Shown here one piece after another: positions 9,612 to 19,116 of a DNA stretch of 64,000 nt. This stretch comes from Caldithrix abyssi DSM 13497 (GTDB lineage: Bacteria; Calditrichota; Calditrichia; Calditrichales; Calditrichaceae): NCBI RefSeq assembly GCF_001886815.1, contig NZ_CP018099.1:1982501-2046500 (forward strand), read 5' to 3'. Position numbers and translations under genes: made by a program. Every line of letters starts with the position of its first letter. Within the stretch, counting starts at the first letter, position 1. The notes under the pieces were generated by a model. That model was not told where the DNA came from and ran no database searches. It was given only the letters and a program-made list of their open reading frames with translations.

Positions 9612-11006
9612 TTAATTTTGATAGTTGTTTTTACTAATCGCAATGTACTTTAAGCTGCCAGGCACTTTTACCTGACTGAGTGGTTTGAGCGTCCTGGTTT
9701 CGATAATCTGCACGGTGGAATCCTGCGGCGTGATGGCGTACAGCAGTTCATTGCCATGGGTTAAATCCATCTCTTCCATGTCTTTTTCCCAGATTAACTG
9801 CTCCACGATCGTTTGACTGGCCAGGTCGATTTTTAAAATTCCACCCACAAAGTCTTTATCTACCTTTCGGAAAAAGTTCAAAAAGTAAGCGTCCTGCGAC
9901 ATAACGCCGTCAATATTGTAACCGTAGCCGGTTTCAATTGTGAGGGCTTCTTCGCTCTGAACATCCAGGACAATCACTTTATCGGAGCGGCTTTCGGCCA
10001 GATAGATGTAGCGTCCGTCCGGCGATATTTCCATGTCTGCCGCCTTTTTGTTGTTTACCAGAACGTTTTCCAGGTCTTTTTCCACCGTGTAATCGCTGGC
10101 CTTTACCACGCGTATTTTGTAATCATTGGAAGAAAAGAAGTACAGCCTGTCGGTAACCGGGCTGTAAACCACGCCTTTGGGCTTGTAGCCGTCGGTAAAC
10201 GGTACGGTGCGCTCTACGGAAAGGCTGGAAAGATCGATGACGCTGAAGCTTTTGGCCGAGTTGTTAGCGACAATGGCCCGACCGTCGCTGGTGAAGGTAA
10301 GATTGGTAGGTCCCAGGCCAACTTCCAGAGTACGAACCGTGTTCAGACTTGCAGGATCAATAACTGTTACGGTTCCCTTGCTGATTTTGATATTCAGCAC
10401 CAGCAGGTATTGTCCGTCTGGCGTGAATTTCATGTTGGATGTCTGGTAGTCTTCTTCATCGGCTTGCATGTACAGACTGTCCAGATATTGATCGATCTTT
10501 CCCACGCGATGGATGATTTGCTTTTCTGATTTGTCGCGAATGAAAACGTAAGGGAAGCCGTTTTCTCCGTACTGGCCGGTTGTGAAAAACCAGGCCGTGA
10601 CGGGCTGGTCTTCTTTGTAGGGGGCGATCATGGAGTTTCCGTGAATATCGCGCACTCCGCCCGAGAGGGAAACCTGGTACACCTCGGCTGGATTGTAGTT
10701 TTCTGAAGGCCGGAAGAGCACGGCGCTGTCAATATCCGCAACATACTCAAACGTTCCCGGAATGGCTCCGCTGACGCTTTCCACCTTAAAATTATCGGGA
10801 AAGGTGGAAAGATCCATCTTTTCGCTAAAAACCATCAAGATGGGATCATTCAGCGGCACATTAAGCGTGGCATTATCGTTCTGTCCGAAATAGCGGAATT
10901 CCGGCCGCTGATTTTCCACCGGATCGGGCGGCATGCGATCCGGAAGACAACCGAATAATCCGGCCATTAACAAAATATAAGCGATTAATGATTTTTTTCC
11001 TGCCAT
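9612..11006 (-). CDS. Lipoprotein with Ig-like domain and YVTN-type beta-propeller
   Basis: A 464-residue lipoprotein: an N-terminal signal ends in the lipobox LFGC (Cys20). Residues about 35-150 look like a bacterial Ig-like (SbsA/Big_5-type) domain (PLNDPILMVFSEKMD, AWFFTTGQYG). The rest is a YVTN/WD-like beta-propeller with repeated units (SNMKFTPDGQYLLVLNI, NLTFTSDGRAIVANN, MEISPDGRYIYLAESR). It is probably attached to a membrane facing the periplasm or the surface. It precedes the TonB receptor gene by 16 bp, so a role as receptor partner in place of SusD is possible but only inferred from position. Confidence 0.85.
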   Translation of the reverse strand: MAGKKSLIAYILLMAGLFGCLPDRMPPDPVENQRPEFRYFGQNDNATLNVPLNDPILMVFSEKMDLSTFPDNFKVESVSGAIPGTFEYVADIDSAVLFRPSENYNPAEVYQVSLSGGVRDIHGNSMIAPYKEDQPVTAWFFTTGQYGENGFPYVFIRDKSEKQIIHRVGKIDQYLDSLYMQADEEDYQTSNMKFTPDGQYLLVLNIKISKGTVTVIDPASLNTVRTLEVGLGPTNLTFTSDGRAIVANNSAKSFSVIDLSSLSVERTVPFTDGYKPKGVVYSPVTDRLYFFSSNDYKIRVVKASDYTVEKDLENVLVNNKKAADMEISPDGRYIYLAESRSDKVIVLDVQSEEALTIETGYGYNIDGVMSQDAYFLNFFRKVDKDFVGGILKIDLASQTIVEQLIWEKDMEEMDLTHGNELLYAITPQDSTVQIIETRTLKPLSQVKVPGSLKYIAISKNNYQN

Positions 11007-11091
11007 TTTTTTTCCATCCAGTTATGGTGTTTAAAAATCAGGGCGCGTCTTTTAAATTTGCAGTAATATTTTTTTTATCAGCCTCCCTGTA

Positions 11092-11126
11092 TTCCCTCTC
11101 TCTTTTTCAGATTCAGAGAGAGGGAA
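11092..11126. repeat. 11-bp perfect inverted repeat in a 189-bp intergenic gap
   Basis: The arms TTCCCTCTCTC (11092-11102) and GAGAGAGGGAA (11116-11126) are perfect complements around a 13-base loop. It lies between the end of the CBM9-like gene and the start of the lipoprotein gene, both on the minus strand. On that strand the stem is followed, after some bases, by A residues and not T, so it does not fit a standard intrinsic terminator. It could attenuate or stabilise the transcript. Confidence 0.5.
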
Positions 11127-11195
11127 GGGGAGGACGGTATGAGTGGCAAAATGCTGTCTGAATTTTTAAAACCACCCTGATTCATTGTTAGTCAT

Positions 11196-12881
11196 TTAAC
11201 GGACCAATACCATCTTTTTGGTAACCGAGAAGTTATCCGAGCTCAGTGAGTAAAAGTAAATTCCGGAAGCGACAGGATTGCCGTTCTGGTTCAGGCCATG
11301 CCAGGTAACGTGTTTGCGTCCGGGATTGAGCACCTGGTTGTTCAACAGGGTCGCGATCTTCTGACCGGTAATATCGAAAATGGTCAGTGTAACCGGTTGT
11401 TTTTTAGTAACCGTAAATTCAATGGTCGTTTGCGGGTTAAAGGGGTTCGGATAATTGGTCACCAGACCAAAGCCTTCTACCGCGGCGCTTGTTTTTTGGT
11501 CTTCGATGGCCGTTGACAGCGCTTTGTCTGCAATTTTGTGCACCGAACCGCCGCTGATAAAGTTGTAGTTATAGGCGTAGTACACTTCCGGATAGGCATC
11601 CGACCAGCCTTCTACGACGGTATTGGGCCAGTATTCTTCGTTATCCCAGTTTTGATCGCCCACCACGTACAGCCAGGGGCGCACATCCGTATCGACATTA
11701 ATGGCGGCGCGCGGAATGGCAATTTCTACCGCGTTGTCGTCATCGTTTTTAGCGAACATGGCGTAAGCATCCGGTACGGGAGCGAATTCTTCAAAGGCGC
11801 CCATCCAGTCGCCCACGTACTGATAGATCGGCGTGGTGTTGCCCGTGCTGTCGGGATGCAGCGCTGCGCTTAAGTCCACCATATAATCGGCAGCCAGACG
11901 CCAGAAACCGCCGTAGCCCAGACCGGTTGTGTCGCCCCAGTTGACATCCAGGAAAATCTGGAAAGCGGGCGCATTGGTGTAATTGTTGTACATTCCGGCA
12001 AAGGTGGCCGAAGGATCGATGTCGACGCGCATGTACAGGTAAGTGGAATCGCTGGTCACGTACACATCTTTTACGTCAAATTCCGGGCCGGTAGGCATGT
12101 CGCCCAGGTCTTCGGCAATTTCATCCACATCGGCCGGAGGAATGCTGGCCCAGTCCAGCATGTCGCCGTCAATTTCAATGGCAGACATGATATTGTCGCC
12201 GTGATGGGCGTAAACCGAACCGCCGTACCAGAAGTCGTATTTGAGCATGTACCAGCCGCCGGCATCGGGCAGTTGGTCGGCGCCGTCGCCCCATTGATAA
12301 TTAGCTACAGAATAGACCCAGGGACGGAATTCACTGCCAAAGTTGACCATATCGCGCGGAATGGCGAATTCCAGTGAGTTGCCGTCGTCGTTAACAGCCA
12401 TGGGCAAAGTGCCTAAAAATACAAACTCGCCTTCAGCCCAGGTGGGAATACGGTTGCCGGTGTAGTGGTAAAGCTCGCCGTATTTTTCGACCGAATCGGG
12501 ATTGAGCGTGGTGGCCAGATTCACGTAGTAGTTCATGGCAATGTTCCACCAGCCCCAGTCGAATCCGGTGGTGTCGCCGATTTCGGTGTCCATGTAAAAT
12601 TCGAATACCGGCGGATTTTCGAAGTTGTAGAAGTTATCGAAGCTGGCGCCGTCGGCCAGGTCAATCCGTACGTACACGTTAGCTGAATCGTGTGTGATGT
12701 ACAGATGTTTGAGATCAAAATCCGGATACGACGGCAGTTCGCCGGTCGGTTCAATCAACGGATCCTGATCCAGAGGCTCGATGCCGGCCCAGTCCAGCAT
12801 GTCGCCGTCGATTTCGATCTGGGCGAATGCAAAGCCGAGCAGCATCGCCAGAGTGATGAAGGTGGTAATGACAAAGCGCAT
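11196..12881 (-). CDS. Secreted protein with two CBM9-like modules and type IX sorting domain
   Basis: A 561-residue secreted protein. The ATG at 12881 is chosen because a perfect AAGGAGG lies seven bases before it and a signal peptide (1-20) follows. Two similar modules each begin with IEIDGDMLDWA (from about residues 22 and 235) and resemble CBM9/DOMON-like carbohydrate-binding folds. Residues about 475-561 form a classic type IX/FlgD-like domain (NYPNPFNPQTTIEF, FDITGQKIATL, SGIYFYSL). There is no catalytic domain, so it is probably a cell-surface or released carbohydrate-binding protein. It follows the DUF4832-like gene by 35 bp. Confidence 0.85.
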   Translation of the reverse strand: MRFVITTFITLAMLLGFAFAQIEIDGDMLDWAGIEPLDQDPLIEPTGELPSYPDFDLKHLYITHDSANVYVRIDLADGASFDNFYNFENPPVFEFYMDTEIGDTTGFDWGWWNIAMNYYVNLATTLNPDSVEKYGELYHYTGNRIPTWAEGEFVFLGTLPMAVNDDGNSLEFAIPRDMVNFGSEFRPWVYSVANYQWGDGADQLPDAGGWYMLKYDFWYGGSVYAHHGDNIMSAIEIDGDMLDWASIPPADVDEIAEDLGDMPTGPEFDVKDVYVTSDSTYLYMRVDIDPSATFAGMYNNYTNAPAFQIFLDVNWGDTTGLGYGGFWRLAADYMVDLSAALHPDSTGNTTPIYQYVGDWMGAFEEFAPVPDAYAMFAKNDDDNAVEIAIPRAAINVDTDVRPWLYVVGDQNWDNEEYWPNTVVEGWSDAYPEVYYAYNYNFISGGSVHKIADKALSTAIEDQKTSAAVEGFGLVTNYPNPFNPQTTIEFTVTKKQPVTLTIFDITGQKIATLLNNQVLNPGRKHVTWHGLNQNGNPVASGIYFYSLSSDNFSVTKKMVLVR

Positions 12882-12916
12882 GTTTGTCCTCCTTTTTGTT
12901 TGGTTGAACGGTGATG

Positions 12917-15172
12917 TTATTTTAACAGGATAAGTTTCGAAAATTTTGCATTGTTCCTGGTGATTAATTTTAAAACGTAAAAACCGCTGCCAGCAGAAAT
13001 GCCGCGTTGATCCTGGCCGTTCCATTGAAAAGTGGTGCTTAAGAGATCAGGAAAAGTAAATATCCTGATCTTTTGCCCCAGGGCATTGTAAATTTCCGCC
13101 CTCTGCAGCGCATCGTGCGGCGAAGCGTAGTGAATGGTAACCTGCCCGTTAAAGGGATTGGGATAGGTTTTTATTACGTATTGTTCTGGAACCATTTGCC
13201 CCGATTCCTGGCGCGGCAGCGCGGTAACGCTCAGAGCGTAGGAATAGCTGCGTTCGGTGTAAGCGTCGGGCGCGTAGTCATCGTCCACGTTGGGATTATT
13301 GTCGTTAACGTTAAAGAGCAGGCCCAGAACATCCCTTAAACCGGCTTCGGCCAGCAGATTGCGATCGACCGCCAGCTCCACGCGGTTGGGCTCGTTTTGA
13401 CCTTTTTGCAGACCGATTTCACCTTTGTAAGACCAGCTCCACTCGCCGCTGACGCCGGTGTATTTCCACAGCGAGGTGTTTTCCACCATGTAATCGATGC
13501 CGGCATAGCTGCCTGCGCTGTGAAAGCCGGTAGATGTGTCCAGATCACAATCGAAAAAGACGTGGTAAAAATAGCCATCTTTCATAACGCCCTGTAAACT
13601 AAAGCTGATGTAAATAAAATCTTCATCGTCGGCCGCCCACAAATCGACCAGATCCACATCGGCATTGAGCGCGTCGCCGGCCTGCTCTTCGTCCGGCGCC
13701 GTGTCCAGTTGCGGCACATTTTGCCAGTCGTCAAACAGCCCGTCGATGTTGATGGAAGAACTGCCGCTGGCGCTTGAAGTAAAGGGCTCAAAGATCAAGT
13801 CGCCGGTGTAATCATCCATGACAACGTTGGGGTCAACTGTGATTTGATGCAGCAGAGCGTTGTAACCGGTGGAATCTTCCCAGATATTGGCGTTGGCCAG
13901 ACGAATGGCGTATTCCGGACGATCGTGCAGGGCCGGCGCCGGGTCGGCCAGATGGATAAAAATTTCGTACTCGCCGGCAGGCATGTCGGCCGGCAGTCCG
14001 CCCTGAACGGCAACCTGAACCGTGTCGCCGGAAAACCAGTAGCGCGGATCCTCCGGGGTGAGCAAACGGTACTTTTTGTTCGTGGTACGTTCTCTTAACA
14101 CCAGCTCCAGATTGCGCGGATTGTACAGGCTGGCAAAACCCCGATTTACCAGCGAAAACTGCACGTCGATCGCTCCGCCCGGTCTGGCGCTGTCGGTGAT
14201 GGCGGCCTGCAGCAATCGAAATCGGTAGCCCAGGCGGCGCTCGATTTCCGGCATGCAGCCTTCCTGCTCCCAGGCGTCCAGCACGTCGCGGTTGTAATCT
14301 TTGTTAAGCACCGACCAGTGCATGTAGGCCAGGTCTTTTAAGGCGTTGGCGCAGCCAGAATAGGCGCTGGGGCTGCACGTTTCGCCGCCCTGGGGCACAA
14401 ACTGGTTGTCCTGATGCAGGTAGTCTTTGTCGCCCTGGATGTCGTTCCATAAGTAGGTGCCTGCGTCGGTCTGATCCGCTAAAAAGCAATCGTTGTGGGC
14501 GCCGGTGCGCGCTTTTTTGCTGCCGCTAAAGGCTTCTTCCAGGGTCAGCGGATTGGGATCGTTAAAAATTTTACGCTTGTAATCCGGCGTGCGAACCACC
14601 ACGCAGCGTTGCGCCGGCAGCGCATCTAACAGAGCAAACAAAACCGTCCGGCGATCTTCTGTATTGTTCAAATTATTGGTGGAGTAGTACCATTCGCCCC
14701 AGGCGCCGATAAAGCCCGCTTCCATGTAAGCGATGACGTCGTAGTGCTTTTGCAGCAAGGGCTTGAGTTGATCGATGTGCGTTAAAATGATGTTTAACGG
14801 GGCGTCCTGGCCGTTGATGTCGTTGGTGTAGGAAAAACGCACCACCAGCTTAACGCCGCCTTTGCGCGCCGTGTTGAAATCCTGTTCAACCAGATCGAGA
14901 AAATTCTGATCCAGCGCCTGATCCCGAAACTGGGGAATGGTGTAAATGCGTTGAATGACCGAAACCGCCTGGCTTTTTAAGCTGTTGATCAGCGAAAGCG
15001 AAACCGGATTGTCGATTTGCGAACAGAATCCGCGCTCCGGATTAAAGAATATGGCGTCGGTGCTGTCGTAAACAATGGTTCCGGCTGGCAGCGAACTGCT
15101 GAGTAAAAGGAATAGTGAAATGGCGCCGACAACCTGCGCCAGACGTTTATTCAACGAATTTAGTTTTGCCAT
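12917..15172 (-). CDS. Secreted DUF4874/DUF4832-like protein with CBM9-like module and sorting domain
   Basis: A 751-residue secreted protein (signal peptide 1-30). The N-terminal half matches the DUF4874-DUF4832 pattern seen in predicted glycoside hydrolases: FFNPERGFCSQ near residue 43, VVRFSYTNDINGQDAP, AYMEAGFIGAWGEWYYS, HWSVLNKDYNRDVLDAW. Around residue 475 a module begins with SINIDGLFDDW, similar to those of its neighbours. The last ~85 residues carry TYPNPFNGQVTIHY, YNALGQKIRIF and SGFYVLKL, a sorting domain. The start overlaps the upstream glycosidase-like gene by 13 bp. The acidic and aromatic residues of the first half suggest sugar binding or cleavage; the substrate is unknown. 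Confidence 0.85.
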   Translation of the reverse strand: MAKLNSLNKRLAQVVGAISLFLLLSSSLPAGTIVYDSTDAIFFNPERGFCSQIDNPVSLSLINSLKSQAVSVIQRIYTIPQFRDQALDQNFLDLVEQDFNTARKGGVKLVVRFSYTNDINGQDAPLNIILTHIDQLKPLLQKHYDVIAYMEAGFIGAWGEWYYSTNNLNNTEDRRTVLFALLDALPAQRCVVVRTPDYKRKIFNDPNPLTLEEAFSGSKKARTGAHNDCFLADQTDAGTYLWNDIQGDKDYLHQDNQFVPQGGETCSPSAYSGCANALKDLAYMHWSVLNKDYNRDVLDAWEQEGCMPEIERRLGYRFRLLQAAITDSARPGGAIDVQFSLVNRGFASLYNPRNLELVLRERTTNKKYRLLTPEDPRYWFSGDTVQVAVQGGLPADMPAGEYEIFIHLADPAPALHDRPEYAIRLANANIWEDSTGYNALLHQITVDPNVVMDDYTGDLIFEPFTSSASGSSSINIDGLFDDWQNVPQLDTAPDEEQAGDALNADVDLVDLWAADDEDFIYISFSLQGVMKDGYFYHVFFDCDLDTSTGFHSAGSYAGIDYMVENTSLWKYTGVSGEWSWSYKGEIGLQKGQNEPNRVELAVDRNLLAEAGLRDVLGLLFNVNDNNPNVDDDYAPDAYTERSYSYALSVTALPRQESGQMVPEQYVIKTYPNPFNGQVTIHYASPHDALQRAEIYNALGQKIRIFTFPDLLSTTFQWNGQDQRGISAGSGFYVLKLITRNNAKFSKLILLK

Positions 15173-17106
15173 AAAAAGACTCCATGTGAAAGGTGGGTGA
15201 TTTTAAATCGATAATAGTCGCCCGCTTTTTGCCCCTTTATTGTTTGCGGGCTGCGTAAATAGGGCAGCAAGGTCAAATTATTTTCGGGCAGCAGGGATTG
15301 ATGAACTTCAATCGTTATTTCGGGAACGGATTGCGGAACGACCTGAACCCCGCCCTGAATGCCCGAAAAGTTAACCAGCGCAAGATGCAATTTTTCATTT
15401 AAATAAACCGCTTTAAAGGCCACCGCAGGCGGCGCGCTTACGCGCACGGCGGGCGGCCGGTTTTTAAGCTCTGCGATTTTTTGCAAGGTGGTTTGGGCAA
15501 AGGCGCTGAGCGAGTCGTTGGCCGTAAAATTTTGAACGATGCGGTTAAAATGCTGCGCACATAAAGCGTGGTACTGTTTGCCGGGGCAGGGGCTTAAAAC
15601 CGTTTGGAAATTTTCCAGCGCACGGGGCGCGTCCTGCTGCGAGTTTGCGGTAATGATTAAGCGCACGCCGCGTCTGGCCAGTTCTGCCAGCGCTTTTAAT
15701 TCTTTGGCATTAAAGCGTTTAACGTTCGGTAAAATCAAAACGCGGCCTTTAAACTCGTTTAACGCCCGGGCGTCAACAATCTGAAATGGGAGATGAGCGT
15801 GCAGCGCCATCAGCACAAAACCGGTAAACGATTTGATGAAAGCGTCGGAATGGTAGTTGCGCGTTTGGACCGAAAAATAGATGCCGATGGGATTAACGGC
15901 GCGCGCCGGGCCGTAAAAATGCTCCTGATATTGAGCGATCCATTTAAAGACCTGACGACGCGTGGAATAATCGTTAGAGCCAGACATGACGTGCGTGGCT
16001 GCGTCCCAGGAGTTGGCGCCGGCAAACAGCTGCGCAGCAAAGAGCAGGCGCATGGCGTCTGCCGGGCGAACGTGCGGATTGCCGTCCCAGGAGTAACTTA
16101 ACATCCAGGTCGCTTTATCATGAGCCAGGGCGCGAAAGGTCAGCATGCCGACGATGTACTTAAACCAGTCCAGCGGCTGGCGATCGGAAGCCATGTAGGC
16201 GCCCTGGCTGTACTCGTGAGCGATGACATCCACCACCGGGTAAAGCAGTGAAGCGTCGGCGCCGACGCGTACGGCTTCAAAATCGATGCCCGGGTAAATT
16301 TCGGCGATGGTCAGGCAGTTTGGATTAACCTGTTTGACGTTGCGGTCGATTTCCGCTAAAAAGTCGCGAATCGTCTGCAGACGAAAATCAATCCATTTTA
16401 AAAAATTGGGATCGGAAAAGTCGCCCAACTGCAGGTCGCTGCGGGCGTCGATTCCGGTTTTTTCTTTAAAAGCCCGCACGGTAAAATCGTCAAAGCTGGC
16501 CCAGGTATTCTCCCAGCCTTCAAAGTGCGTCATCCAATAGGGGATGTCCACGTACACGCCGTCAATGCCGGTGGCGGCGATCTGTCGCACGCGCTCCATG
16601 TACATCTGGCGCCAGGGTTGGGCAAAGGGACTGATCCAAACGTCTTCGTCGCCTTCACGAATCCAGAAGGCGTCCTGGCTGCCAAAGACGGCCGGCCGAC
16701 CGTTGAGATCGCGCTGCACCCAGTCCGGATGATCCTTAAAAAAGGTGTGCGTGCGCTGCGGGGCGTCGGGCGTAATGCACTCCAGGCCGGCAATGTACAC
16801 AAAAGCGTAATTATGCACGGCGTGAACTCTTTTAGCAAGCGCGCGCAGTTCGTTCAATTTTTGTTGCGGATTCAAAAAACTGTCGTAACGGCCGGTAATG
16901 TCGTTGTCCACCTCAATGCCAAACAGGTGGGTGTTCTGCGTGTCGGCAATGATGGAATCGATGGTTTGCGCCGTGAGCGGATGCCCGGAAGTGCACACAA
17001 AAAATTGCCACGGCAGCTCGCCAGGTGGCAGGCCAGCTGGCAGGCCAGCTGCCAGGCTGCTAAAAAGTAAGAAAATCACATTGACGAATTGAGCTTTAAA
17101 AATCAT
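15160..17106 (-). CDS. Predicted exported TIM-barrel glycoside hydrolase with amidotransferase-like C-terminal region
   Basis: A 648-residue protein with an N-terminal hydrophobic export signal (residues about 5-25). Residues about 35-340 look like a glycoside-hydrolase TIM barrel: GIEVDND, ATGIDGVYVDIPYW, NCLTIAEIYPGID and TWMLSYSWDGNPHVRP supply likely acidic active-site residues. A later part (IPVVDARAL-like region, KGRVLILPNVKRF, GVRLIITANSQ) resembles the beta-galactosidase trimerisation (glutamine-amidotransferase-like) domain of GH42-type enzymes. The start ATG shares one base with the stop of the upstream amidohydrolase gene (TGATG). Bond specificity cannot be read from the sequence; a role on galactosamine oligomers is inferred from the operon. 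Confidence 0.8.
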   Translation of the reverse strand: MIFKAQFVNVIFLLFSSLAAGLPAGLPPGELPWQFFVCTSGHPLTAQTIDSIIADTQNTHLFGIEVDNDITGRYDSFLNPQQKLNELRALAKRVHAVHNYAFVYIAGLECITPDAPQRTHTFFKDHPDWVQRDLNGRPAVFGSQDAFWIREGDEDVWISPFAQPWRQMYMERVRQIAATGIDGVYVDIPYWMTHFEGWENTWASFDDFTVRAFKEKTGIDARSDLQLGDFSDPNFLKWIDFRLQTIRDFLAEIDRNVKQVNPNCLTIAEIYPGIDFEAVRVGADASLLYPVVDVIAHEYSQGAYMASDRQPLDWFKYIVGMLTFRALAHDKATWMLSYSWDGNPHVRPADAMRLLFAAQLFAGANSWDAATHVMSGSNDYSTRRQVFKWIAQYQEHFYGPARAVNPIGIYFSVQTRNYHSDAFIKSFTGFVLMALHAHLPFQIVDARALNEFKGRVLILPNVKRFNAKELKALAELARRGVRLIITANSQQDAPRALENFQTVLSPCPGKQYHALCAQHFNRIVQNFTANDSLSAFAQTTLQKIAELKNRPPAVRVSAPPAVAFKAVYLNEKLHLALVNFSGIQGGVQVVPQSVPEITIEVHQSLLPENNLTLLPYLRSPQTIKGQKAGDYYRFKITHLSHGVFLWQN

Positions 17107-18287
17107 CAATGGTATGCAATCTCCGCCTTTTTTAAATAGCGTTTTAATTTTTCATCGCGCTGCTGCAGCAGGCGCAAAGCGTTCTGGCGATAAAGTTTTT
17201 TCAAAACGGCATCCGGCAGATCAAAGCCGTAATAAGCCCAGTGATAGTTAAAAAGATTTTTTTCGTAAAAGTGCTCGTCTGCGGTTTCCAGGATGCGAAA
17301 GGTAACGCGGTACATGTGCGGATCGAAGTAGTTGTCCGTGCCGTAAAGCAATCGATCCTGGTATTTCTGGTAAAAGGCGCGGACAAAACGGGGAATGGTG
17401 GCCGTTTCGGCGTAGCGTGCGGAATTGTCGGCCCACAGGTTGGGGTATTTTTCCAGCATTTTCCCCAGTCGCGTTAAATCGTAAGAGAGATTGGCAAAGT
17501 GACAGGCGATGAAGGTGGTGTTGGGATGTCTTTTCACCGCGTTTTCCAGCATGTTGATGAGCTGATCGTGCAACAAAATGCCTTTCTCTTTTTTGATGCG
17601 CCAGGTGTAAGCATTCATCAGGCCGTCGTTGGTGGAATCCATCGGCTGGTACATCCAGATGGGATCGGCCACGTGCACATTAACCGGGATGCCCATTTCG
17701 CCGCACTTTTTTAGTAAAAGATCCATCCGTGGATCGTCGAGGTGCATTCCTTTGGCCTTGGTTCCGGGCCGACGGGCAAAAAGATTGGAGTAGTACATGC
17801 CCAAGCCTTTATCGCCTAATTCGCCCACGCCTCTGGCGCCCATGCGCACGCAACGTTCCAGTTCGGCAACGGCTTTTTCCGCCCAGCCCGGTTGATCGTA
17901 ACCCGTGTAGTCAAATCCGCACCACAGCTCAAAACGATCGCCGTATTTGCTGTAAATGGCGGCGATGGAGTCAAAGGCTTCGCCGTAGGAGCAGGTAAGA
18001 ATGATTGTCTTTTCGATGCCCGCTTCGTCCATGATCTGCAACCATCTTTCGATGTCCTGTTCGCTCTGAGCGTAAGGATGAGAATGAATGTCGATTATCG
18101 GATATCTGGCGCGCTTGACCTCGGTGCGCGGGATGCGGTAAATGGACTGCGGATTGTAATCATTTAAAAGCAGCGTTTCGGATAATGGGGGTTCGGATTT
18201 ACCTTCGTCCCCTGATTTATTAGAACAGGCGGCGAACAAAAGCAGTAACGTTAAAAACAGACTAAAATTTTTAAATACGATTTTCAT
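17106..18287 (-). CDS. Lipoprotein of the amidohydrolase (PF04909-like) superfamily
   Basis: A 393-residue lipoprotein: the signal sequence ends in LLFAAC (lipobox Cys21). The metal-binding HxH motif is IDIHSHP (H68, H70). Further conserved stretches are NVHVADP, FIACHFANLSYD and LLYGTDNYFDP, which supply the later His and Asp ligands of amidohydrolase_2-type enzymes. The family hydrolyses or decarboxylates small molecules; the substrate here is not evident. It overlaps the aldolase gene by four bases (ATGA) and the glycosidase-like gene by one. A deacetylation or deamidation step on liberated sugars is a guess from context. Confidence 0.85.
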   Translation of the reverse strand: MKIVFKNFSLFLTLLLLFAACSNKSGDEGKSEPPLSETLLLNDYNPQSIYRIPRTEVKRARYPIIDIHSHPYAQSEQDIERWLQIMDEAGIEKTIILTCSYGEAFDSIAAIYSKYGDRFELWCGFDYTGYDQPGWAEKAVAELERCVRMGARGVGELGDKGLGMYYSNLFARRPGTKAKGMHLDDPRMDLLLKKCGEMGIPVNVHVADPIWMYQPMDSTNDGLMNAYTWRIKKEKGILLHDQLINMLENAVKRHPNTTFIACHFANLSYDLTRLGKMLEKYPNLWADNSARYAETATIPRFVRAFYQKYQDRLLYGTDNYFDPHMYRVTFRILETADEHFYEKNLFNYHWAYYGFDLPDAVLKKLYRQNALRLLQQRDEKLKRYLKKAEIAYH

Positions 18288-19096
18288 AAGTCAAGCGCTT
18301 CCATTTTGTTTTTGACCAGTTGGGTTACTTCCTGCCGCGCGGCGGGAAAGACCTTTCTTAAATCAATTTCATCTGTGGTTTTTAAGGTTTTTTTCAAAGT
18401 TTGCATGAAGATATTTTTGATTTCTGTGGCCAGATTGATTTTTTGAATACCGGCGTTGATGGCCGCCCTAATTTGTTCGACGGGAATGCCCGAACTGCCG
18501 TGCAGCACCAGCGCGGCTGGGGTGGCCTGACGAATAGCTTTAAGGCGTTCGATGTCCAGCCTGGGCGTTTGCTTGTAAAAGCCGTGCGCCGAACCGATGG
18601 CCACGGCCAGTAAATCCACGCCGCTCTGTTCGACAAATTGCGCCGCCTCATGCGGTTCGGTAAAGCCGGTCTTTTCGGTGGACTGGCCCAGCTTGGCCAC
18701 GTAACCTAATTCCGCCTCCACCAGCGCGCCAAACGGACGGGCCATGGCCACCACCTTTTGCGTCACCGCCAGATTCTCTTCAAAAGGACGGTCGCTGGCG
18801 TCGATCATCACCGAATCAAAGCCCGCTTCCAGGCATCTTAGAACCAGTTCAGGCGATGCGGCGTGATCCAGATGCAGCCAGGCCTGCGCGCCTGCTTCTT
18901 TAATGGCCGTGCGCGCCATGTTAACAGCCGTCTGCAGGCCCATGTACTCGATGGAGCTGGCGGTTAATTGCAGAATAATCGGTCTTTGCATTTCAGCCGC
19001 CGCCTGCAAAACGCCTTGCAGGGTTTCCAGATTGTAAAAGTTGCAGGCTAACAGCGTTTGTCCGTTTTGTAAGGCCTGTTTTAAGCTTGTGTGCAT
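18284..19096 (-). CDS. kbaY: Class II aldolase, KbaY/GatY-like (tagatose-1,6-bisphosphate aldolase catalytic subunit)
   Basis: A 270-residue class II (zinc) aldolase. The expected residues are present: D77/H78 in LHLDHAA, E129 region in VEAELGYV, H171 in GSAHGFYK and H199 in LHGSSGIP. The family cleaves tagatose- or fructose-1,6-bisphosphate to dihydroxyacetone phosphate and glyceraldehyde 3-phosphate. The tagatose assignment rests on the same transcription unit having a KbaZ/GatZ-like gene (22739-24100) and an AgaS-like gene. It is cytoplasmic, and the ATG is 20 bp downstream of the beta-helix gene. Confidence 0.88.
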   Translation of the reverse strand: MHTSLKQALQNGQTLLACNFYNLETLQGVLQAAAEMQRPIILQLTASSIEYMGLQTAVNMARTAIKEAGAQAWLHLDHAASPELVLRCLEAGFDSVMIDASDRPFEENLAVTQKVVAMARPFGALVEAELGYVAKLGQSTEKTGFTEPHEAAQFVEQSGVDLLAVAIGSAHGFYKQTPRLDIERLKAIRQATPAALVLHGSSGIPVEQIRAAINAGIQKINLATEIKNIFMQTLKKTLKTTDEIDLRKVFPAARQEVTQLVKNKMEALDL

Positions 19097-19116
19097 TAAA
19101 CTTCCTCTTACCGTAT

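Noticed and set aside
11092-11126. Inverted repeat considered as an intrinsic terminator of the CBM9-like gene
   Set aside because: On the minus strand the bases after the stem are A-rich, not T-rich; kept only as an inverted repeat.
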